This document shows, piece after piece, positions 25,501 through 37,500 of a stretch of DNA of 64,000 bases (positions are counted from its first letter, which is position 1; every line of letters begins with the position of its first letter). The notes under the pieces were generated by a model, which did not search any database, was not told the origin of the DNA, and was given only the letters and a program-made list of their open reading frames with translations. The position numbers and the translations under genes were made by a program. Origin of the DNA: Epiperipatus broadwayi (lineage: Eukaryota > Onychophora > Udeonychophora > Euonychophora > Peripatidae); NCBI GenBank assembly GCA_028023455.1, contig JAQFVV010012395.1, positions 4,342,001-4,406,000 on the forward strand. The letters run 5' to 3'.

Positions 25501-28500
25501 AATATAGAAAGATATTGTAAGTTAAAAGCCATGAAAAAAAGATTGCTGAAAGATAAAATAAAATGTGAATAATAATGCAGGAAAGGTCTGATGGATTTAA
25601 GTACAGAAAAAGATAATATTGTTTAATTAGAGCAGAAAGCTATTTAAAACTAATGAAACAAAAGTGTAAAGAGGAAGGGTTAGTATAAACAATATTTGAA
25701 AGACTAATTGCAGGTGAAAGGAATGTACATGAACGCAATTAAAAGCTTAACGATAATTTGGGAAAAGACGCATTGCTGTGGGGGATAACCTACTGTAAAT
25801 AGCTATTATCTTTTATAATAATTAATACCAGATATTAAACAGCAAAATGTATAAATAGTGTATGTTGAAAAGAGCAAGAGTTTTTTCTTACCCTTTGTGT
25901 ATGGTGTTGCCTGCTGTTGCATTGTGGGTTGTTAGAAGGACCCACAGAAAAAACTGATGGAAAAGTTGTAGTGACTTTTCTACCATGAGGGATGTCATCC
26001 CAGAGACCGAGCTTCTGTAGGTGCAAATAGCCAGATAGGGAACTTAAACAGACTGCACATGGTCTTACTTTTATTTGTGTATGCCTGATAATGCTTCATG
26101 AGAACTGTGCAGAGTCGGACTATGAGTATAAACAATTTTTAGTTATTTAGTCAGGTCTAAGAATAGTTAAAATAGTGGTTAGTTCTTAACCATGGGGAGT
26201 GTTAGCATTTATTGGGAAATAGTTCTTCAATTCAAAGAATGATTTGACCATGTTAGTAAATGCAGAACTTTAGAAGGGATATAAACATGGATAATTTCCG
26301 GTTGGTCAGTTGTTGGTAGACATGATAATTACTGAAGTCACAACCAAGTCTGCCAAAGTATAAGCTGGCACAGCTTACAAGTGCCTGCATAACAGGAATA
26401 GTGAGCAAAGCGAGTGCAGTCTGCAAATTGTATATGTGTTATGTATGCTAATGTAACTAAATATAGTGTCATCTTTATTTTGGTGGATTTCTTTTAAAAC
26501 TTATAGTCTATGATTTCTGTTATTTTGTTGGCATTCAGTTTCTTTACTGAATACATAACAAATACCCTTCTATTTTTTTTGCTTTTCTTCTCAACTTTAA
26601 TTTCCAATACCTATTTATAAAAGTCTTTTCTTCTATTTAACAAAGTACTTATACATTTTTTCTTCTATTTAATAAACTACCTATTCCTTCACTTCTTTTA
26701 GATAAGTATTTCTCATTTTTTCTTCAGTAAATTTAATTTTCATTTCTTTCCATATGCCCATAATTCTCTAATAGCAATTCCATATCTTTCCATTTGCAAA
26801 AAATGCCAAATCAACAACAATTTTTTTTTAAAAAAAATCCTCATTATATTACATATGTTTCTGAATCCAACTATAGGAATCCTCAATTGTAATCTTTCTA
26901 ACTCAATCTCCAATTTTCTTTAAAAAAAACCAAATAATAAAGGTGATAATGAAAATCCATATTACAATCAATTTTACATTTAACTTCCACTATATTTTAT
27001 ATCCCAAATTGATATTTATATGCTTATAAAAACTCTTCATCATTCTTAACAAACTTTAAACTTAGTTCCATATTTTTTAAGACTTCTCCATAAATTATTT
27101 CTATTCATCCTAAGTCTTTTCTGTATTTAAAAATGCAATAAATATTGTGTTATTTTTCCTATATTTCAATCGAGATACAATAATTAAAGTGTCCTTTCTC
27201 CATAAATAAATTCCTTTATAAATCTATTCCAAGATTTCATTCTCTTGCATCAAACCCTAACTTATCCATTACGATATATGAAAGAATTTTATAAAGAGTT
27301 ATTGCTACCGATGTGATGTGATGCACTGTGACTTCTCCTTATACAGAGTCAGGAATCTCTCAGCAACAATGCCCATAAAAATTTCCAATGCTCAAATTCA
27401 CTCTCTGACAAAAAATTTTCAAAAGCTGTCCATTCTTATTACCTACATCATCAATTTCTTCAATATGCCCATTCATATCCCCTATAATCATTATTCTCTT
27501 TCCCTTTTCTTTGAAGCTCTGTATATCCTTAACTAGGCATTGATATATGCTACTGTTCCACTCCATTATAGTTTGACTATCTCCAGTAGCTATATACACT
27601 ATAGTCACCATCCATTTCTTGTCTTCCTAACCTTATCTCAAACCATAAATGTTCTTGACATTTAACAATATTTAAATATTTTTTTGACATAACTCCTATA
27701 ACGCCACCCTTTTTTTCTTTCTCTTTTCTATTTATACCCTGCCATACCAAGTTTTCCAGAATAGATTCTTCTTCTTCCCTCAGATGTGTTTCCACTATTG
27801 CTAATGCCTCAAGCTCTTCATTTTTAACTGCTTTGTTTAATTCCAGCCACTTTTCTGGTCTCCTATCACCTTGCATATTCAAATACCCAATTTTAACAAT
27901 TTCTTCTTTTCTAATTACTATTTTATAAATTTTTTTGACTCTTCACCATTATATTTTTAAATAATTTGTTTACCATTAATTTTACAGACCCATTGCCTCT
28001 CCACATCTACATTTATATCTAAATCAGCTAACTTTTGTTTATTTCTTACATCCCATCCATTCTTCTTCTTTCTGATAACACGGCAATTTACCCCCCCCCT
28101 TTACAAGTTTCCCAAACTATATTCTTTATAAATCAGACTCCCTAAAACTTCACTTCCTTGTTTCCCTAAGTGCAATCCATCTTCACTATATAACTCCCTC
28201 TTCCCAATAAAAAAATCCCACACATCCACAAACGTAATATTATTTCTCACACACAATTTTTTCAATCTCTCATTTATAGAACATGCCCTATTTCATAAAC
28301 CTGACACTAGCGACATCTCTCTTTTATCTTCTGAAATCACAAATTAACAATAGATATCTTAGTAGCAAATCAGATTCTAAAATCAGCTTCTAACTAAATT
28401 TGTCTTCTTTTAGTGTAATTTCTATAGAAATCTATAAACTAAGTAATTGGTGTTTCTAAGGTGTCATTTTTGTTTTAATCCAACATCTCAGAAGCTTTAA

Positions 28501-31500
28501 TCTCTTTTCCATAACAAACTAACTAAAATAAAGATCAGAGAGTAAGTACTCACTCCACCCAACATCTTTTCAGTTACATGGAGCTTAGTCAAGCTATCAG
28601 TACCACTGTAAATATTAGACCTTAAAAAAATCTCTTTATACTACGTATTAGCTCATGTGTTCTTTCTGTAAACTCATTTAGATATTCAACATTTTGGTTT
28701 AGATTTTATATTTATTAAATCTTCTTTTTAGACATAACACACATAATGTAAGTCCTAATCTCTGTATAGTACATTTAATAATTTATTTGCAATAAAATAT
28801 GCTTTAAGACTAAGTAATTGGGGTTTAAATTCTTAGAATGTTTGAACTTTCAATATATTAATTTGAATAGCAAGATACGAAAAAGTAAAGCATAGTGCAA
28901 AACTAAAACCTCCTATTAGGAAAATATATATATAAATCGGTTATGGGAGTCTGGATTGCACAATCACTATTCAAAATAGGATTATGTATAGTAATAAGAA
29001 AAAACATCAACTTTATATTTTGATATTTTTTATAAGTTTAGAATGTTTTAAAAATTACACTGATGTTTTGATTTTTACTATAGAAAATAATGATTTAAAA
29101 AGGTACTAAAGAAAATGATAATACTTGATTATGTTTGCCACTTCCTAATATAATTTAATGGCTGGAAGCAAATCAGAATTTCATCATGAATTTTAATGAG
29201 CCTTTTATACATTTAAGACGCACACCAATCAAAAAATATGACAAAGATTATAAAATTATCATTGTATTTTAAAAAATCCAATATTATGTAATCAAAATTT
29301 TGAATAAATAAATAAAATTAATATATATATATTTATTTATATTTTAAATATATGCAACTGATATATCAAAAATTTGTGTACGTCATATTAGATAAATAAA
29401 TAATTGAATGATTTATGCTTAGAAGTTTATAAAAAGTTTGAGTACTGGAAATAACAGAGCTGAAGCTATGATCCGTGGATCTTAAGCTTCAGAAATGGCC
29501 ACTCCACTACTGCACTAGACCAAGCAGGGCAATGTGCATTAATTTCCTGAAAATGGCAGAAGATTTAAAAAAAAAAAATACTAACCTAAATCACATACAA
29601 TACATGAGTCTGCTTTAGTTAATATCTAATATAAGAGCAAGTAAAAAACTACAATCTTAGAAGTCTCATTAGACAATAATATTGCTCTTCAATGATTTGC
29701 TTAATTTAATGGAACATTAATGGCATACTCTGGTACTCAAATCCATGAATCATGGTTCCATTCCATAAGTTCTGGTGTTATGAAATCCTCAATATCAAAT
29801 CACTATGTAAACAGTAAGCATTTTTTTAATAGTATATAATTGGTGCAGTCAAATACCTAGCCAATTCTGCTAGCCCCTGGTATGGTCAGTAAAGGTCCCA
29901 ATGTAATCTGAATAGATAAAATAAGTTAATATATTGACTATAAAATAAAGAAATATTGATTGTAAAATGCAAAATTCATTCAGTAAAGAGATAGCACACT
30001 TCTATGGCTGCGGAGTTGTCTTACCTTTGATCTTTAAAATATGTAATGGCAGATCTAATGTTAGTCCTATGCCGGTATATTAAAAGAATTGTCACAATCA
30101 TCTAAATGAGCAATCCACTGGATTGTTACCTAGCCAGATTTTGTGAGCAAATTTTTAGACTATCTTTTCCAAAACTTTTCATTTTTCTGGTAGAATCTCT
30201 ATTTAGAACTGCCCAAAACGCAATTACTTGCCAAGTGAAACTCTTGCTTAAAATTTAGTTAGCAAGCTAATAATAATTATACTACCTTGAGCTAGGAATG
30301 CTAAACTTACCCCCATTATTACCTTCCCATATTAAAAAAAAAAGAGCTACATTGGCATATGCAATTATAGTTTAAGAATACACTTATACAAACACATTCC
30401 TATTATCATAGATAGTGCAGAAAAATGATTATTAACATGAGAAACTAAGGACAACCAGCCCTATCACAATCTAAGTGTGTGAGAAATGAGCATAAAGACA
30501 ACGCTAACTGCATTACAAACAGCCTCTAACTTTTGTTAACAGTATATTTTATTGTATGAAGCAGTAAGAGATACCCTTGAGGAATAAGTGCTTACTGATT
30601 ATTCGAAACTATTCTTATAGTCATTCTTCTACGCAGTCATCATTTGACTGAATTATCATTGTTTAATTATAAATACTGTAACTATATTTATGCATGTAAA
30701 GTTTTTCAATCAAAGGCTGTTTAATTTATTTAGACAATGCATCATGTCTAAACATTAATAGTCATGATGATGGTAGTTTTTCATTATTTACTGTTCCTTT
30801 AGAAGAAATTATTGATCTTAATAAAGCTTTAATTGCAAAAAAAAAATAATAATAATTCAAACCTACAAATTCTTTCTTCTTTAAAATATATTTTATAGCT
30901 CAAAAATAAAAGCATTGTGAACAAACACTTGATTATTATCAATAACTTCTATTTTTTCTATTAACTTTATAAAAGATTAACATTGTGCTTTCAAACAGAT
31001 TATGTGAATACTCAAAACATCCATTTGTTATATCCAGAGGCATGACAAATGGAATATAAAATATGCATCACACTTGAGATTTAAATATTTTGAGATAATG
31101 ATGCTAAAGGCCTTCAAATTATATAATTTTTATATCACAAATCAATAAAAAATTACAATATTTTTTTTTTTAATTACTAATATGTGAACTGCATTTGAGA
31201 ATTACTATATGGTATTTATTAACTGACACACACAGGCTTATTATATAGCTGTGTTTATATATGTAATATATAGGGTATATGAGCACAGACTTTCTCACAA
31301 CTCACCACTCTCCACACTATCTCATAACACGTGTGTTCAAGTGTATCAGTGTTATGAGATAGTGTGGAGAGTGGCGAGTCGTGTGAAAATCTGTGCTCAT
31401 ATACCCTATATATTATATGGTATTTATCTAAATTGATATTGTAATTGAAAATAAAAATATGCATTGAAAGTGATGCAATTTCAACATATGTACAAAAAGA

Positions 31501-34500
31501 ATTGCAACACCCCACATAGACATTGAATAACTACTTGAAACTAAGTTTAGAATAATAAAATTTCAAATATTTTATGTTCATCATGATGATGACCATTTTG
31601 GACATGATTTATGTTTAGCATGAAAAAATTTCATATAAACTGTTTTCTTTGTGAAATTTTGTTATTAAAATTGTTATTCAGTTTTCCAAATTTTTATATC
31701 TGTTCCATAAAAACAATTTTAATTTACAGATTGTAAATAAATAAATATGACTCTAATAGCCGAAAAGACATTTTTTTATCAGTCATCATATAATAGCTAA
31801 AATAACTAGACAATATACCATTCAATATCAGATCAATATCACTGTCAGAATAATATAAAGTCATAGATCTATTAAATTTTCTATGACAGATGATAAAATA
31901 GTTGATATAGTTGTTAGAATAGCTTTTCATATTCACTTTTTAATATGACCATGAATTAATGGAAACATTCTGCAATAACAATTTCCATTTCATTTAATAT
32001 ATATTTATATATAGACAGATAGATATTAAAAACGAAGGATTAAAAAAGTATTGATGCTTTTGAACAAATTAGAAGCAAATTTTTGATCATATAATTCATT
32101 AGAAAAGCGAAAGTGAAAAAAGACTTGGCAGTGAAAGAAATAGACTCCATCAGTATGATAATTTATTATTGAATGGCCTGAATATCATATGATAAACCAG
32201 TGTGAAAAAAGTCAAATGTGTGATTATCAAAATTGATGGTTACTGATAGCATATTAATATGAATTTAAGAATGAATAAATTACAGCATTGATAATACTTT
32301 TTTAATACTATACTTCTTTATTAACAAAGAATCAGCCTAAAAATTTTTCATGTACTCCATTGTAACTTAGGAAAAAGTTTTTAAAAGGGATGAAGATCAT
32401 TCATCCTGCTAATCAAGAAAAAAAAAAGAAATTCTAATGGTTAATCAAAGATTTGTTGAAAAAATAATGATAAGACTGGAGTGTGATTCCCCCCCCCTCC
32501 CCATTTGACACAATCTTAGCCATAATCTATAGAAGATTCACTAATCATTAAGACAAAGTTATGTATGCTTATATATATATTAAAGGAGAAAGGGCCTTGT
32601 GGTGCAATGTAGCATCTTTAGCCATCATGCCCAAGATGTGGGTTCAAATCCAGAGCAATTAGACGATTTTTTCCTCCAAAAAAGTTAAGGATTTTTTTTT
32701 CAATTAGTCAGCTTCACAGCTTAATTAATTAGTTCATAAATAGATAACTAGTACTTCTTTGGTAGAGAGTGAAATAAGAATAGAAAACATTCAAGTCATC
32801 ACTACCTGGCTGTTGCCAAGCTTGGTGAGTTATGCTGAGTCATTCACTGTTGGAAAAGTTTTTGTCCTATAGTTAGCTATTTAAAAGCTGTTTTACCTTT
32901 TTTATCTATACATATATAAAGACAGAGGTATAAAGAGAACAAAAATAACCAAACTGGGTAGGTATAACAATAGATGCAATTGAATATCTTTAATTCTATT
33001 TAAAAATCTGTAGATATAAAAATAAACTATGTCACAGGGACTGTATATATTATTCTAAAAACAGCTGATTTAAAACAATGGGCTTGACACAAACATTGTT
33101 CCACTAACAAGTTATATAGATGCCTGAAAATCAATTGGTATGAATAAAGAAAGAAATGCAACAAGCAGCAAATGATAATAAACAGGATTTGAAGAAATCA
33201 TCTACTACTTTTAAACTTCATGGTAAACAAAACAGTATCGTAAAGAATTCAAAATTATGACAATATCTTGAATTAAAGAAGCTTCAAATATTAACCCATC
33301 AGCATTTTCATATTTCAAAAAATGAAAATCATTGCCAATGAAAAGTTCAAAATACAGACCATGAGAACAAGTGAATTTTTTGGTAACAGTAATTGCAAAA
33401 AACAATGACTGCAGAGAAAACAATTATCTCGGGCAGATGTCAAAGCAGCAAACTTATCACCAGATAATGATGAGTGAGAAACCAAAAAGCATTTTCAAGT
33501 AAAAACGATGACAAACATTCCATAGACTAAAAAATTGGTCAGTCTTTGCAGCAGTTCTTATTAATAATAAACTTAAATGGTATCATAAGTGTCTACCAAT
33601 AGAAATTACATTACATGATCACCATCTCATACTAGCACATAATTGTTGTAAACAAAGGCAAAACTCTCCATACAATAGGCACTAGATAGGGATTTTATGC
33701 ACAAGCCTTCTGGCATCCATTGATTACTCTGGTTGGCACAGGGTGGCACTACTGTATGGAGAGTTTTGCATTTGTTTAGAAATTACATTCTCGTGAATAG
33801 AAACTGATGATTTAGCACTCCTTCTAATTTAGATGTATTACTGAAGCAACCTTAATTGTAATAAGCCAATAAACATCACATGACCACCACTTCTTATGCT
33901 TGTGTATAACTGTTGTTAAAACAGGCAAAACTCACTATACATATTGCCACACACAGCAAGCTAAAGTAATCAATGGATGCCAGAAGGCTTGTGCATAAAA
34001 TCCCTATCTAGTGCCTACTCATCCACTGATGAAGCCAGAAACTAGTCTGGGGATATTGGATGAGTAGGCACTAGATGGGGATTTTATGCACAAGCCTTCT
34101 GGCATCCATTGATTACTTTAGCTTGCTGTGTGTGGCAATACGTATAGTGAGTTTTGCCTGTTTTATTAATTGATGGTCTCAGCTAATTTACCCTAATACT
34201 CATAATACAGCAAACCCAAAAGGCCTGGAGTGCTATTAACTACAATAATTAGGCCTATCAGATATATACTCAGACTAAAATAAAATCTCTATTATTCTAA
34301 GTCATGTAGTGTGTTCAATTGCATCATAGATCATAATGGTTACTCCAAATAGTAATTTACACTCTTCTCAATCATTTAACAAGTGAATTTTTTTGAAAAT
34401 TAATATTTATTTCCATGTTGTAACACGATCTTGTAAGTTTTGCTAACAGCACATTTTAAAATAAAATAACTCACCCAATAAATGTTGAACTGAATATGAA

Positions 34501-37500
34501 ACAATAAAGAACATATAGGAAATTACGAAGATTAAAAGTGTTTAAAAACCATCTATTAACTTACTTTTTAATTAAGCAATAACAGGTTACAAATAAATTT
34601 TGAATCATGAACCATAACAATATAAGAAAGATTCAAAAATCTGGTTTCAAGGCAGCATTCTTTATCTGCTGTGCCAACTCCAACATCATTAACTATCCCA
34701 TCAGAACAGATTTGAATCTTGCTTATATTAAGCAAATTTTACTTAATTTATTTTAGATTTTGAAAGGTGAAAGATGAAATATTTACATTTTATTAAATAT
34801 GATGTTTTTATAATTAACAAGTTTATTTAAAATTATATTCTAAATAAGGAGAAATTATAATCAATTTCATTTTTATATAAACTTTACTAGAATACATTGA
34901 AATTTTTAATAAAATTCTTAATAATTGTATGAAAGGTAATATATTAGTAATTGTTAATTTCTTAATGTAAATATCTTTTATATATATATATGCATAAAAA
35001 AAATTAAATTGATTAAAATTTATGTCTCTCCAGAATGTGATTAAATGTGTACTTATGAACTATAAAAAGTATAATTATCGTACACCTTTCAGACTTTAAA
35101 ATAAAACAAATAAAATCTAATTAATGAAAATAAAAATAAGAGTCTATTCTGATTTGAGTATAGTGATGTTGGGGCTTGACACAACTGATGAAGAGGATTC
35201 CCCTAAATTTTGTTGTTGGCTATTATATATATATATATATAAGATCTTAATTAAACAATGACCTAATAGAGGACATTTAAATGCTCTCATTCATAATATT
35301 ATAAATATAGCTCTTTAATGTATTAACTACATATTTAGTTATGTTACATGTGATAAAGGATACAACAATAGATTCTTTAGGCACAGAAGTCATTTGAGCA
35401 CCAGGAGACGTTAAACCAGGACACATTATATTAGCACCACTAAGAACAAAACGAATAGCTCCTTTATCAACTTGAAGAGGTGGAAGCATAAAAGGATCTA
35501 AAAATATATACATATCAGGTACACCATAAAATATCTTGATTTTAATAAAAAATATTATACAAAAAAAATGCCAAAAGCAAAATAATTCTTTGAAAGTGAG
35601 ATTAATGCACTATAAATTCAAATTCAATCCAAATCTTCTTTATTCCACACTATATTAATAATTATCATTAAACAGTTAATTCATTCTATATATCAATTTT
35701 CCTGATATTTAATGAAAATACAATCGTAACAATTACATTATTATTACTTCAATTAGAACATCTTTCAACTCTGTTCAATGTCTAATTGCTGCCATTTGTC
35801 ATTTCATTTATCTTCTGGAAGATTGTTGGGTATATAGTCACTATTTCTTGAGTTTTTTCTTTTTTTTTTTTGTTTCATTTCTGGTATCTATTACATTAGC
35901 ATATCTTCTGTCATGGATTCATTCTTTAGCCATAACAAATATTTTTTCTTCATAATAATTATTCAGTTCCAACATAAATATTGTTGCTTCATTTGCAGTT
36001 CTGTCTCTTTGGAATATTATCATTCAATTTTCTTTTATTTTTTGATTTATTATATTAATCATGAGTTTATTTCTAGTGAAAATATCAAAACAAAGTAACA
36101 TGATTCTTTTCACATTTACTCTGCAATGATTACTCCTGAGTATGATTAATGAATTCCAACAAACAGATCTCAGATTGATTTCTGCTTACTAGACTTTTCA
36201 TTTAAATAACAAATTGATTCAACTCCAGTTTTTCATTACTACTTAAGGTTTATTGACTATTCAATGCTTCCATAATAAATGGCATAACTTGAAGAAAAAT
36301 TCATATTCAAGTAAAATGTAAAGGCGTACATACATTAAATTCTACATATTTGATCAATTTTATTTCATTCTATCATTACAACTAACATGGTTAATTTCTG
36401 TGACTATATGAATGAGACTAATACTTTTAACTGCTACAAATGTGCAATACTTATGAACTAAAAAATTATATGAAACTTAAAAACTAATACTGTCAAAACT
36501 AGAAATTAATAAAATCTATTGTGTTATTCTTTCATATAAATTATAATAAATAATAAAAATCATATACAACTGCTATATAAAATAAAATAGAAAAAATTCA
36601 TATAAAATATATTAGCCAAAACAACAAAATTTTTACTAAAACTCTTACATAGCCATGGTTTCATTTATTAATAAATAGATCTTCTCAAGTGAAATTCAAC
36701 TAAACATACAACATATATATACTGCTATATATAATATTTAAATACATGGATATTTTCTATACTAAACTTAATGTAAATATAAGGGACTTGAACTCAAGAC
36801 TTTCAAACTTCTCTTGGCTATCCAATCCATCTTATACAATTGATACACATGACCACATACATGTGTAAAATATAAATGATCTCCAATATATGTATTTTGT
36901 GTTAAACCAGCACTCACCAGTTGGTCCAGATTACCATCTCCTATACATATATACAATCACAGCTGTTTGTATTAAGATAGTAAATCTTCAATCTTTATTG
37001 GACAAGCTTCAATCTTCTCCACTCTCCAACTCTTCAGCCATCTATATCATTGAAAATCCGAGGATGAATGCTCAAAGCCCTTGATGATATTAATATTATC
37101 ATCATACACATGTTGACTTTAAATTAATATGACCCCTCACACATAGGACCTTAATATGTCCATTTAATTATACAGAAGAGAGATGGGTAGAATACAGGTT
37201 AAATATGTAATATTTAAATATATGTATATTTTCTATACTAAAACTTAATTAAATACTCAGACTTTCAAACTGAATTCAAGTCCCTTATATATATTGCTAT
37301 ATATATATAATAATTATACATAAAGTCTTTTTCAACACATAACTTTGTGCCATTTTCAAATGTTAAACATCTATTTTAAAGTATCCAGTATTCTACAATG
37401 AAAACAAAATAATAATAAAATAAACATTAGTAAAATAGAATAAAATCTTTACATAGAGATCCAATATAACTTCAAAGAATTGACTATACAACATAACAAT

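Larger units (their letters stand above)
20845..26560 (+). mobile_element. Degenerate gypsy-type LTR retrotransposon (5' LTR absent)
   Basis: Gag, protease, reverse transcriptase, RNase H and integrase regions follow in gypsy order from 20913 to 25000, all broken by stops and shifts. A 3' LTR is recognised at 26200-26560 and an 800 bp hAT element sits in the integrase at 23741-24540. No 5' LTR is seen: LINE sequence abuts directly at about 20844, next to TGGTCCAGTTAC, a possible primer-binding site. A fossil copy. Confidence 0.85.
26561..28325 (-). mobile_element. LINE copy 3 with ORF1 esterase and ORF2 endonuclease pieces
   Basis: Minus strand in order: SGNH esterase end (28290-28120: [27 protein letters not shown]), endonuclease (27900-27365: [39 protein letters not shown]), then 27370-27305 with the family 3' end. 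27300-26561 is reverse transcriptase sequence ([22 protein letters not shown]-like) that duplicates LINE copy 2. The order shows at least two partial copies joined, the upper one lacking its reverse transcriptase. Confidence 0.75.
18734..35363 (-). other. MCTS1 intron 4 (16.6 kb)
   Basis: Donor GTATCC, acceptor GTAAG. Holds the gypsy/hAT/LINE block, SINEs and ribozyme fold-backs listed separately. I see nothing recognisable in 18740-19394, 28330-29440, 29540-31260, 31420-32580, 32905-33599 or 34175-35360, beyond a possible tRNA-like relic on the minus strand near 29460-29530 and poly-A runs. Confidence 0.85.

Noticed and set aside
35178-35220. CTGATGA at 35185 followed by a short hairpin and TAAA, hammerhead-like
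   Set aside because: Stem II has an A-C mismatch, GAAA reads TAAA, and no stem I/III pairing could be drawn.
36780-36870. Intact tRNA gene on the minus strand
   Set aside because: A B box is present but the acceptor and anticodon stems do not form and the A box is missing.
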